60,434 nucleotides of DNA, from the NCBI GenBank assembly GCA_030447685.1, contig JAUJOK010000012.1, forward strand, positions 57,372-117,805, read 5' to 3'. This document shows positions 28,553 through 36,821 of the stretch, in pieces. Under the pieces are notes generated by a model. It searched no databases. It saw only the letters and a program-made list of their open reading frames with translations, and was not told where the DNA came from. Source of the stretch: Armatimonadaceae bacterium. GTDB lineage: Bacteria; Armatimonadota; Armatimonadia; Armatimonadales; Armatimonadaceae. Every line of letters begins with the position of its first letter. The first letter of the stretch is position 1. The position numbers and the translations under genes are program-made.

Positions 28553-30013
28553 ATGTCCAGGTTAACGCGACGACGGTTCCTGGAAGACTCCCTTCTTGTC
28601 GCAAGCACGGCGCTCGCGGCAGTCAACCTTCCCGGCATCGCCGCTGCGGAAGAACCTGCCCGATCCACGCGCACCTTCGGCCCCAACGATAAGATACGCA
28701 TCGGTGTTATCGGGGTTAAATCGCGCGGCATGGCCCATGTTCACGGCTATATGGATCAGCCGGACGCTGTTGTCGCCGCCATTTGCGATGTGGACTTGAC
28801 GATGGCGGCGCGGGCGGCGAAAGAGGTGGAGGCCAGGACCGGCAAAGCGCCCAAAGTCTACCAGGACCTGCGTAAGCTGTTCGAGGATAAAGAGATCGAT
28901 GCTGTCTCGATGGCGCTGCCGATCCACTGGCACGCGCTGGCTTCGATCTGGGCGATGCAGGCCGGTAAGGATGTGTATGTGGAAAAGCCGATCAGCCATA
29001 ACGTGAACGAGGGACGACGCATGGTGGAGGCGGCGCGCAAATACGGGCGCATCTGCCAGTCCGGGACGCAAAGCCGCTCCCATAAGGCGACACGGGATGC
29101 TGTCGCGTATATCCACGGCGGCAAGATCGGCAAAGTCACTCTGGCGCGGGGGCTGTGCTACAAAACCCGCAACAGCATCGGCGTGAAGCCGGACGCGCCG
29201 GTGCCGCCGGAAGGCGTCGATTACGACATCTGGCTTGGCCCCGCGCCTCGGCGCGCCTTTAACCCTAACCGCTTTCACTACAACTGGCACTGGATGTGGG
29301 ACTACGGCAGCGGCGATCTGGGCAACCAGGGTATCCATCAGATGGATATCGCGCGATGGGCGCTGAACAAGGACCGTCTGCCCGACCGCGTGCTTGGCCT
29401 GGGCGGGCGCTTCGGCTACGAGGATCAGGGCGAAACACCCAATACCGCCGTGGCGCTGTATGACTACGGCGACGCACAGCTTATCTTCGAGGTGCGCGGC
29501 CTGAAGACCGAGGGCGTCAAAGGCGCAAAGATTGGCGACATAATTTATGGCTCCGAAGGCTATGTCGTTTTCACCGAAAAGTACAATGTTGCCGTTGCGT
29601 TCGATAACGACGGCAGGGAAGTAATGAAGTTCTCCGGCGGCGGCAACCACTTCCGTAACTTCTTAGATGCCGTTCGCAGCCGAAAGATGTCCGACCTGAA
29701 CGCGCCGGTCGAGGCGGGCCATCTTTCCAGCGCGCTCTGCCACCTGGGTAATGTGTCTTACCGCCTGGGAGAGAAGACCCCGTTCCGCCCGCAGGCCAAG
29801 CGATTCGGCGAGAACAGGGAAGCCGACGAGACGTTTGCGCGCTTTGAAAGCCACCTGGCCGAAAATGGCGTCAAGCTGGAAGAGACGACCTATCGCCTGG
29901 GGCGCGCGCTGAAACTTGATGCGAAGCGGGAACGCTTCCAGGGCGACAAGCAGGCCGACTTTCTGCTGACCCGCCCGTACCGCGCGCCCTTTGTGGTGCC
30001 GGAGCGGGTGTAG
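28553..30013 (+). CDS. Tat-exported Gfo/Idh/MocA family dehydrogenase
   Basis: 486 residues. The N-terminus MSRLTRRRFLEDSLLVASTA carries a twin-arginine-type RRRFL motif, a hydrophobic stretch and AAA before the mature protein. KIRIGVIGVKSRGMAHVHGY is the Rossmann start; YVEKPISHNVNEGRRMVEAA has the catalytic Lys (EKP); YDIWLGPAPRRAFNPNRFHY, WHWMWDYGSGDLGNQGIHQM and DIARWAL form the conserved GNQGxHxxDxxRW block. The family oxidises or reduces sugars with tightly bound NAD(P). It opens a plus-strand cluster, 11 nt before the DUF6807-DUF1080 gene, suggesting 3-keto-glycoside chemistry. Confidence 0.88.
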   Translation: MSRLTRRRFLEDSLLVASTALAAVNLPGIAAAEEPARSTRTFGPNDKIRIGVIGVKSRGMAHVHGYMDQPDAVVAAICDVDLTMAARAAKEVEARTGKAPKVYQDLRKLFEDKEIDAVSMALPIHWHALASIWAMQAGKDVYVEKPISHNVNEGRRMVEAARKYGRICQSGTQSRSHKATRDAVAYIHGGKIGKVTLARGLCYKTRNSIGVKPDAPVPPEGVDYDIWLGPAPRRAFNPNRFHYNWHWMWDYGSGDLGNQGIHQMDIARWALNKDRLPDRVLGLGGRFGYEDQGETPNTAVALYDYGDAQLIFEVRGLKTEGVKGAKIGDIIYGSEGYVVFTEKYNVAVAFDNDGREVMKFSGGGNHFRNFLDAVRSRKMSDLNAPVEAGHLSSALCHLGNVSYRLGEKTPFRPQAKRFGENREADETFARFESHLAENGVKLEETTYRLGRALKLDAKRERFQGDKQADFLLTRPYRAPFVVPERV

Positions 30014-30024
30014 GGACTGCTGCC

Positions 30025-31824
30025 ATGACTACTCTCCGGCAATTCCTCTTGCTGCTGGCGATGGTGTGGAGCATAGGCGATGCTGCAAGCGCCCAGACCA
30101 TACCAGTGACGGTGAGCGCGCCGAACCATGACTACCACGAGGTTCCCGTCTCAGTGGTCCTGCCCGCCGCGAAGGTGCCCGCTGCCGCGCCGCGCGTCCC
30201 GCCGCCCCCTGGCGCGACCCTTTGCCAGGCGGAACCTGCCGGGCCGGGCCTGGTGCGCCTGACCTGGATAGTGCGGGATTTGGCGCGCGGCCAGTCGCGT
30301 GCTTATCGCCTGGTTCCAGGGGAAAGGACCGCCGGGGCGGGGGTGGAACTGAAAAAGCTGGGGCCGAATGTCAACTTTCTCGTGGAGGGTAAGCTTTTCA
30401 CCCGCTACGATACCACTACCGGACCGAACAAACCTTACTTTTATCCGGTAAACGGCCCGACCGGAAAGCAGATCGTCCGGCGCTGGCCGCTGGAAGACGC
30501 GCCCGGCGAAACGCGCGATCATCCGCACCACCGGGGAATGTTCTTCACGCACGGCCAAATGAACGGCGCGGACTTCTGGCTGGAAGGTAAGGACGCAAGC
30601 AAGACCGTCCACGCGGGATATGAGGCGCTGGTGAGCGGCCCGGTCTTCGGGCAGATGCGCGCCCGGACGGACTGGATAACGCGGGATAACAAAAAGATCG
30701 CCGAAGACCGACGTGACGTTCGCGTGTACACCCTGCGCAGCGGCTATCTGATGGACTTTGAAATTGCCGTAAAGGCGGTGGGCGGGCCGCTGCGCTGGGG
30801 GGACACCAAAGAAGGAACTTTCGCGGTGCGTGTCGCCGATTCGCTGCGGCCCAGTCTGGGGAAGGGCAAGGCCGGTGAAGGGCATATCGTCAATTCCGCC
30901 GGGAACAAAGACGCCGACGCCTGGGGCAAGGCCGCTGCCTGGTGCGACTATTACGGCCCGGTGGACGGTGAAACGGTCGGAGTCGCTATCTTCGACCATC
31001 CCCAAAACCTGCGCCATCCGACCACCTGGCATGTCCGCAACTATGGTCTGTTCGCGGTCAATCCGTTCGGTCTGCATGATTTCGATAAGTCCAAAGGTCC
31101 CGGCGCGGGCGATCATACCACGCCGGAAGGGGAAACGACGACCTTTCGCTACCGTCTCTTTTTCCATCGGGGAACGACGGACGAGGCCAGAATCCCCGCC
31201 GTCTGGAACGCTTATGCCGAGCCGCCCGTGGTGGAGCTGACACAAACAAAACCGGCAGGGCGATGGCAGTCATTGTTCGACGGTAAATCGCTGGCGGGGT
31301 GGGAGCGCAAGGCCGTCCACGGCGGCAATGGCGGCCTGTGGGAAACGCAGCGCGGCATGCTTGTCGGCAATCAGGAACCGGACAACAAAGGCGGCCTCTT
31401 AGGAACCTTGAAAAACTACGGTGACTGTGAGATAGAGCTGGAGTTCCAGGCTGATTTTCCCGCCGATAGCGGCCTGTTTCTGCGGACGATCGGCACCGGC
31501 GATGCCTACCAGATCACGATTGACAATAAGCCCGATGGCTCGATGGGCAGCATCTACGTGCCGAGCAGCGGCTTTGTGGCGCGGGACACGGAATGGCGGA
31601 AAAAGTATCGCGCGGGGAAATGGAACCGGCTTCGCGCAACCATTGTGGGACAGCCGCCGCGTATCCGGGTCTGGCTGAACGGGCAACAGACGGTAGATTT
31701 CACGGACAGCCGCGAGCGCCTGCCGCGCGAAGGATACATCGGGCTTCAGGTGCATGGCGGGGCTGGTTCCTGGGGCAAAAACAGCCGTATTCGCTTTCGT
31801 AATATTCGCATCCGTTCGTTATGA
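30025..31824 (+). CDS. Secreted DUF6807 (PmoA-like) - DUF1080 (3-keto-disaccharide hydrolase) fusion protein
   Basis: 599 residues with a signal peptide (FLLLLAMVWSIGDAASAQ). Residues ~60-400 form a DUF6807/PmoA-type beta-sandwich with DHPHHRGMFFTHGQMNGADF, GVAIFDHPQNLRHPTTWHVR and NYGLFAVNPFG. Residues ~410-599 are a DUF1080 concanavalin-like lectin/hydrolase domain: WQSLFDGKSLAGWER, LKNYGDCEIELEFQADFPAD, SGLFLRTIGTGDAYQITI and GYIGLQVHGGAGSWGKNSRI. DUF1080 members include 3-keto-glycoside hydrolases that act after a Gfo/Idh-type 3-dehydrogenase, which is exactly the upstream gene. The fusion of both domains in one chain suggests they work on the same sugar. Confidence 0.84.
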   Translation: MTTLRQFLLLLAMVWSIGDAASAQTIPVTVSAPNHDYHEVPVSVVLPAAKVPAAAPRVPPPPGATLCQAEPAGPGLVRLTWIVRDLARGQSRAYRLVPGERTAGAGVELKKLGPNVNFLVEGKLFTRYDTTTGPNKPYFYPVNGPTGKQIVRRWPLEDAPGETRDHPHHRGMFFTHGQMNGADFWLEGKDASKTVHAGYEALVSGPVFGQMRARTDWITRDNKKIAEDRRDVRVYTLRSGYLMDFEIAVKAVGGPLRWGDTKEGTFAVRVADSLRPSLGKGKAGEGHIVNSAGNKDADAWGKAAAWCDYYGPVDGETVGVAIFDHPQNLRHPTTWHVRNYGLFAVNPFGLHDFDKSKGPGAGDHTTPEGETTTFRYRLFFHRGTTDEARIPAVWNAYAEPPVVELTQTKPAGRWQSLFDGKSLAGWERKAVHGGNGGLWETQRGMLVGNQEPDNKGGLLGTLKNYGDCEIELEFQADFPADSGLFLRTIGTGDAYQITIDNKPDGSMGSIYVPSSGFVARDTEWRKKYRAGKWNRLRATIVGQPPRIRVWLNGQQTVDFTDSRERLPREGYIGLQVHGGAGSWGKNSRIRFRNIRIRSL

Positions 31825-31861
31825 CCTGCATCGGAGCAGGTGAAGGAGAAGAGAATAAAGT

Positions 31862-33271
31862 ATGGCCGATACAGTCGCGTCGGATGACACTCGCCTGCGG
31901 TGGTACCAGGGCGTTCCCCGTTATGCGTGGACGGTGCTGATTATCTCCGCGCTGGGCTGGATGTTCGACACGTTCGACCAGCATCTGTTCAACCTGCTGC
32001 GGGCGCAGTCGGTCACTGAACTGCTGAACCAGCAGTACGCGGAGGAGCTGGCAAGCGGCAGGATGACTGCGGCAGAGGTCGGCAATATCGCCAAGGCCAC
32101 CGGCGGTAACCTGACGGCGGTGTTCCTGCTGGGCTGGGCGGCGGGCGGCTTCCTGTTCGGCATGATCGGCGACAAATTGGGCCGGACGAGGACGATGATG
32201 ATTACCATCCTCATCTACGCCCTTTTCACCGGCTTGAATGGCCTCGTCCAGAACATCCCACAATATTATGTCGTCCGGTTTATGATTGCGCTCGGCGTCG
32301 GCGGGGAGTTCGCAGCGGGCGCGGCGCTGGTGGCGGAGGTGTGGCCGCAGCGCTCGCGCGCCATGGCGCTGGGCACGCTGCAATCGCTTTCCGCCGTCGG
32401 GAACATAGCGGCGGCGCTGGTGACACTCATTCTCAGCGCTGTAAGCTGGCGCTGGGTCTTTGCCGTCGGCGCGCTGCCCGCGCTGCTGATCGTCTGGATA
32501 CGCCGTTCGGTAAAGGAGCCGGAAGCCTGGCACGATGCCAGGGCGGAAGCAGCGGCGGGCGGCAAAGAGATGGGCAATATCCTGGGCCTTTTCCGCGACC
32601 CCGTCCTGAGGCGTAACACCATCGCGGGCGTTCTGCTTGCCGTGGCGGGGGTCGGCGGTGTGTGGGGTGTCGGCTTTTTCTCCGTAGACCTGATCGGCGC
32701 GGCCCTGAAACCGGCGGTCGAAGGGGCACCGGCCATCACCGCCATCACAGACCCCGCGCAGCGGGAAGCGGCGGTTAAATCCGGGCTTCAGCACTGGCGC
32801 AGCCTGATCTTTTTGGTGCAGATGGTTGGGGCGGGACTGGGTATGTTCACCTTCGCCGCTATGAGTGAGCGCACGGGCCGCAAACCGGCCATGGCGCTCT
32901 TTTTCGGGCTTGCCTTTATTGCGGTGCAGGCCTTTTTCCGATTCGTGTCGGATGTGCAGTCGGCGTTCCTGCTCGCCTTTCCGCTCGGCTTCTGCACGCT
33001 CGCCCCGTTCGCGGCTTACGCGGTGTACTTCCCGGAGCTTTTCCCCACGCGCCTGCGCTCCACCGGGGTCGGCTTCTGCTACAACGCCGCGCGTGTCGTG
33101 GCGGCGGCGGCTCCCTTCGCGCTGGGCAGCCTTACCAAGATATATGGAAGTGCGACGGATGAGACGGCGGGACTGCGTATCGCGGCCAGTATCGTCGCCT
33201 TCATCTATGTTGCCGGATACATCGGTCTGTTCTTCGCCCCGGAAACCAAAGGCAAACCGCTACCCACGTAG
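31862..33271 (+). CDS. MFS transporter (sugar/organic acid symporter type)
   Basis: 469 residues with about 12 hydrophobic segments. The first helix region YAWTVLIISALGWMFDTFDQ has the WxFDxFD acidic motif of AAHS-like and sialate-type symporters. FLFGMIGDKLGRTRTMMITI is the classic GxxxD-(K/R)-x-G-R-(K/R) loop 2-3 motif; a second copy AMSERTGRKPAMALFFGL is in the C-terminal half. FPELFPTRLRSTGVGFCYNA is also family-typical. A long periplasmic insert lies between helices 7 and 8 (about residues 275-310). Position after the dehydrogenase and DUF1080 genes suggests uptake of the resulting sugar acid or keto-sugar. Confidence 0.88.
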   Translation: MADTVASDDTRLRWYQGVPRYAWTVLIISALGWMFDTFDQHLFNLLRAQSVTELLNQQYAEELASGRMTAAEVGNIAKATGGNLTAVFLLGWAAGGFLFGMIGDKLGRTRTMMITILIYALFTGLNGLVQNIPQYYVVRFMIALGVGGEFAAGAALVAEVWPQRSRAMALGTLQSLSAVGNIAAALVTLILSAVSWRWVFAVGALPALLIVWIRRSVKEPEAWHDARAEAAAGGKEMGNILGLFRDPVLRRNTIAGVLLAVAGVGGVWGVGFFSVDLIGAALKPAVEGAPAITAITDPAQREAAVKSGLQHWRSLIFLVQMVGAGLGMFTFAAMSERTGRKPAMALFFGLAFIAVQAFFRFVSDVQSAFLLAFPLGFCTLAPFAAYAVYFPELFPTRLRSTGVGFCYNAARVVAAAAPFALGSLTKIYGSATDETAGLRIAASIVAFIYVAGYIGLFFAPETKGKPLPT

Positions 33272-33289
33272 CCAGAAGGAACACCATAC

Positions 33290-33722
33290 ATGCGTACCGT
33301 TTTTTCTCTCGTCTTAGCCGTCGGCGTTGTGCTGCTGACGGGACAAATGCCGGTCGCCTCTGCGCCAGAGGCATGGAAGGTCGCGAAGCCGGAAACGCTG
33401 AACGCCCTGCCCGGCCCCGGCAAGACGCTCAAAACCTTCGCCGCCCCCAATGGCCGCTATTCCCTTCTGTACCGGGACGAGAACGAGCAGGGCGACTTCG
33501 TCTGGAGGCGGGTCTACCTGAAGCAGGGAAACTCGCACACGCTCATCGGCAGCTACAATGAAATTAAGAATGTTCGCTGGATAAAGGGAGGGCGGACCGT
33601 GCAGTTCCGCGCGGTCAAGGCCATCGATTTCAAACAAGATCAGGCACATGGATGTCGAATATACACCGGCCACCCGCCGTCTGCGCTGGCGCTCGGTGCG
33701 CGTAGAGACTGTCGCTTCCTGA
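33290..33722 (+). CDS. Small secreted protein, likely one frameshift near the C-terminus
   Basis: A signal peptide (VFSLVLAVGVVLLTGQMPVA) is followed by EAWKVAKPETLNALPGPGKT and a short beta-rich module (LKTFAAPNGRYSLLYRDENE, WRRVYLKQGNSHTLIGSYNE) resembling one propeller blade. As written the frame runs to 33739 with a Cys/Pro-rich tail overlapping the next gene. A one-base change near 33,647 instead gives MDVEYTPATRRLRWRSVRVE ending at 33722, which is more protein-like and leaves room for the next ribosome binding site (AGGGG at about 33,724). Function unknown. Confidence 0.55.
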
Positions 33723-33735
33723 TAGGGGAACGGGT

Positions 33736-34506
33736 ATGAAACTGGGAATCGTCACCTATAACGTCGCCAGGGATTGGGACCTGCCGACGCTGCTGAAGAA
33801 CTGCCAGGCGGCGGGTATCGAAGGGGTGGAGCCGCGCACGACGCACGCCCACGGCATCGAGCCGAGCCTTTCGCCTTCCGAGCGCCGCGACGTGCGTGAG
33901 CGATTCACCGACGCGGGCGTCGCGCTCTGGGGGCTGGGTTCCATCTGCGAGTTTCACGCCGCCGATCCGGCCATTGTCCGCAAAAACATCGACGACTGCC
34001 GGGAGTGGGTTTCGCTGGCGCGTGACCTGGGAGCGCGGGGCGTGAAGGTGCGGCCTAACGGTCTGCGTAAGGATGTGCCCGCCGAGCAGACACTGGCGCA
34101 GATAGCGGACGCGCTGAAAGAGTGTGGGCGGTTCGGCGCGGAAAACGGTGTCGAGATATGGGTGGAGGTGCACGGAGCGGAGACGCAGAGACCCTCGAAC
34201 ATGCGCCGCATCATGGATTTGTGCGGGCACGAGAATGTCGGCGTCGTCTGGAACTGCAACCCCGGCGAGGTCGAGAACGGCAGCATTCGGGGGGCGTTCG
34301 ATCTGCTGCGCCCGTTTATCCGCTCCTGCCATATCACCGAGTTATGGGGCGACTATCCGTTCCGCGAGCTTTTCGGCCTTTTCCGGGAAACCGGCTATGA
34401 TCGTTTCACGCTTTGTGAGGTCGGCTCCGCAATCGGTCCCGACTCCGGCACCCCTTTCCTGAAGTGCTATCGCGGGCTGTGGAAGGAACTGCATCGGGCC
34501 GAATAA
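33736..34506 (+). CDS. Sugar phosphate isomerase/epimerase (xylose isomerase-like TIM barrel)
   Basis: 256 residues. MKLGIVTYNVARDWDLPTLL opens an AP_endonuc_2/xylose isomerase-like barrel. GIEGVEPRTTHAHGIEPSLS, NGVEIWVEVHGAETQRPSNM (Glu and His metal ligands), NVGVVWNCNPGEVENG and SCHITELWGDYPFRELFGLF match this family, where Glu/Asp/His residues bind one divalent metal. Such enzymes catalyse C2/C3 epimerisation or aldose-ketose isomerisation and partner with Gfo/Idh/MocA dehydrogenases, as here. Substrate not assignable. Confidence 0.82.
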   Translation: MKLGIVTYNVARDWDLPTLLKNCQAAGIEGVEPRTTHAHGIEPSLSPSERRDVRERFTDAGVALWGLGSICEFHAADPAIVRKNIDDCREWVSLARDLGARGVKVRPNGLRKDVPAEQTLAQIADALKECGRFGAENGVEIWVEVHGAETQRPSNMRRIMDLCGHENVGVVWNCNPGEVENGSIRGAFDLLRPFIRSCHITELWGDYPFRELFGLFRETGYDRFTLCEVGSAIGPDSGTPFLKCYRGLWKELHRAE

Positions 34507-34522
34507 CGCCGCGCTTCCCGCC

Positions 34523-34552
34523 TTGACGCTCCGCCGCGTCCGGCGATATGAT
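34523..34552 (+). promoter_or_regulatory. Putative sigma-70-type promoter for aldo/keto reductase gene
   Basis: TTGACG at 34523-34528 and TATGAT at 34547-34552 are 18 nt apart, close to consensus spacing. They lie ~35 nt upstream of the ATG at 34587. This would allow aldo/keto reductase, glcE and glcF to be transcribed separately from the upstream sugar genes. Confidence 0.5.
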
Positions 34553-34586
34553 GAAGAAGCAGCCATAGGTAACGAGACAAATAGTA

Positions 34587-35609
34587 ATGAAATATCGAAA
34601 TTTTCCCGGCACGGACATCTCCGCCAGCGAGGTCGGCTTCGGCGTCTGGACCGTGGCGACGACATGGTGGGGCATCACGGACCGGCAGGAAGGTATCGCC
34701 CTGCTGCGCCGCGCGCTGGAACTCGGCATTACATTTTACGACACCGCCGATACCTACAGCGACGGCGGCGCGGAGACGATCCTGCCCGAAGCGTTCCCCG
34801 GACGGCGCGACGAGATAACGATTGCCACCAAGTTCGGCTACGACATCTACAGCCATCAGCCCAACGCGAACCAGCGCGAGCGCCCCCATAACTGGGAGCC
34901 GGGCTATGTCCGCTTCGCTGTCGAAAAGAGCCTGGAACGGCTCGGAACCGACCATATCGACTTTTATCAGATGCACAACCCGCGCCTGCCCGATTTGCAG
35001 CGCGACGACCTGCTGGCGGAACTGGAGGCGCTGAAATCCGAGGGCAAGATTCGAGCTTACGGCGCGACGCTCGGCCCGGCTATCGATGAGCGGCAGGCGG
35101 ACGAATCGCTGTATATCATTGAGCAAACGAAAATGGACGCCGTGCAGATCATTTATAATCTGCTGGAGCAGCAGGTGGGCGCGCCGATCTTCGAAAAGGC
35201 GCGGCGGCACAATAAGGGCATCCTCACCCGCGTCCCCCATGCTTCCGACCTGCTGCTGGGCACGGTGAACGCGCAGACGGAATTCGCGCCGGGCGACCAC
35301 CGTAACTGGCGCATGATTACCGATGAGCGCAAACGTCTGTGGCGCGACCGCGGCCTGAAAAAGATAGAAAAACTGGGCTTTATCGCCGAGGGCGCGGGGC
35401 GGACGCTGGGGCAGGCCGCGCTCCAGTTTATCCTTGCCGAGCCGAGCATTGTCACCGTATTGCCCAATATCTACGATGCGCCGCAGTTGGAGGAGCTTGC
35501 CGCCGCGCCCGAAACCGCGCCGATGTCCGACGAAGAAATGGACCGCCTGAGTGATCTGTATCTCAACGACTTCTATCTGGACGACATCCGCCAGCCGGTG
35601 GTCGTGTAA
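34587..35609 (+). CDS. Aldo/keto reductase
   Basis: 340 residues. The catalytic tetrad is visible: Asp and Tyr in [18 protein letters not shown] (about residues 48-65), Lys in [15 protein letters not shown] (about 80) and His in [16 protein letters not shown] (about 131). The C-terminal part has the NADP-binding pattern [20 protein letters not shown]. It belongs to the AKR branch acting on sugars and aldehydes. Its own promoter precedes it and glcE follows after 5 nt, suggesting it reduces or oxidises an aldehyde in the same C2 or sugar pathway. Confidence 0.88.
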   Translation: MKYRNFPGTDISASEVGFGVWTVATTWWGITDRQEGIALLRRALELGITFYDTADTYSDGGAETILPEAFPGRRDEITIATKFGYDIYSHQPNANQRERPHNWEPGYVRFAVEKSLERLGTDHIDFYQMHNPRLPDLQRDDLLAELEALKSEGKIRAYGATLGPAIDERQADESLYIIEQTKMDAVQIIYNLLEQQVGAPIFEKARRHNKGILTRVPHASDLLLGTVNAQTEFAPGDHRNWRMITDERKRLWRDRGLKKIEKLGFIAEGAGRTLGQAALQFILAEPSIVTVLPNIYDAPQLEELAAAPETAPMSDEEMDRLSDLYLNDFYLDDIRQPVVV

Positions 35610-35614
35610 CCGGA

Positions 35615-36817
35615 ATGGACTACGCGGCGCTGCTGGGCGCGGAACCGGGCGAGGCAGTTCAGCCCACGACCGTCGAAGAGATTACCGCTGTTATCGCGCG
35701 GGCGGACGCCGAAGGTAAATCAGTCATTCCCTGGGGCGGCGGCACGGCGCAGGACTACGGGTATCTTCCGCGCCGCTGTGACATTCTACTGGATTTGTCC
35801 CGCCTCAGCCGCATTATTGCCCATGAGCCGGGCGATATGACGGTGACGGTGGAAGCGGGGGCGACGCTGGCGCAGGTGCAGCAGACGCTCGCACAGCACG
35901 GGCAGTTCCTGCCCCTCGACCCGCCGGACGCGGACAAAGCCACTATCGGGGGCATTCTGGCGACCAACGCCTTCGGCCCCTCGCGCCCCGGCTACGGCAC
36001 CGCCCGCGACTGGCTTATCGGCCTGAAGGTAGTGGATGCGAAGGGGCGCGTGGTCAAAGGCGGCGGCAAGGTGGTCAAAAACGTCACCGGCTACGATCTG
36101 CCCAAGCTGCATGTGGGGGCGCTGGGCACGCTCGGCGTTATCGTGGAAGCCACATTCAAGCTCGCGCCGCTGCCCGAAGCATCGGAGACTCTCAGCTATC
36201 AATTTGCCGCTCCGGCAGACAGCACGGGGTTTCTGTCGTCGGTTCATGCGACGTTATCGCCCACCCGGATGATTCTTCTTGACGCAGCAGCAACGCCGGA
36301 GCAGGCGGTCTCGGCGGAAAATATCGTGTTTGTTACTTTTGAAGGCCAGCGGGAGGTTGTGGGAAGCGCGGCAGCGCGCGCCAGGGACAGGTTAGATGCC
36401 GGCAGTTCTGCATCCGCGCCGCTCCCGCCTGAATTTGCCAGTGGCCTCACGGATTTCCCAACCGATGCTTCGCCGCCGGTCATGCTTCGTCTTTCCGGCT
36501 GCGCCAGCGGTGTCTACGAGCGGCACGAAGGGATGCGTCAATCGGGTTGTAAGTCGGTGCGGAGCCTCCCGAGCGCAGGGGTCACTGATGTGGCCGTGCG
36601 CGCGGACGAGGACGCCGAATCGGTGACGGCACGGGTGATACAATGGGCGAAGGAGCATGAGACGCCGATTGCGCTGCTGAAAGCACCGGCATCGCTGCGC
36701 CGGAACAACGAGGTCTGGTGGCCGCTGCCGCCGGGCTTTGCGCTGATGCGCCGCATGAAGGAGACGCTCGACCCGAACGGCACCCTGAATCCGGGCCGCT
36801 TTATCGGTAAGCTTTAG
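35615..36817 (+). CDS. glcE: Glycolate oxidase subunit GlcE-like FAD-binding protein
   Basis: 400 residues, normal for GlcE. SVIPWGGGTAQDYGYLPRRC and MTVTVEAGATLAQVQQTLAQ are the PCMH-type FAD-binding segment. PLDPPDADKATIGGILATNA, FGPSRPGYGTARDWLIGLKV and GGGKVVKNVTGYDLPKLHVG (the KNVTGYD-K motif) are diagnostic of GlcE rather than GlcD. It would act with GlcD and GlcF to oxidise glycolate to glyoxylate at the membrane. glcF follows after 4 nt; glcD is not in the window. Confidence 0.9.
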   Translation: MDYAALLGAEPGEAVQPTTVEEITAVIARADAEGKSVIPWGGGTAQDYGYLPRRCDILLDLSRLSRIIAHEPGDMTVTVEAGATLAQVQQTLAQHGQFLPLDPPDADKATIGGILATNAFGPSRPGYGTARDWLIGLKVVDAKGRVVKGGGKVVKNVTGYDLPKLHVGALGTLGVIVEATFKLAPLPEASETLSYQFAAPADSTGFLSSVHATLSPTRMILLDAAATPEQAVSAENIVFVTFEGQREVVGSAAARARDRLDAGSSASAPLPPEFASGLTDFPTDASPPVMLRLSGCASGVYERHEGMRQSGCKSVRSLPSAGVTDVAVRADEDAESVTARVIQWAKEHETPIALLKAPASLRRNNEVWWPLPPGFALMRRMKETLDPNGTLNPGRFIGKL

Positions 36818-36821
36818 AAAT

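Noticed and set aside
28423..28731. Upstream extension of the phosphotriesterase-family gene to 28731
   Set aside because: The added residues are Arg-rich and unlike the family, and would overlap the divergent Gfo/Idh gene; ATG 28422 begins the conserved sequence.
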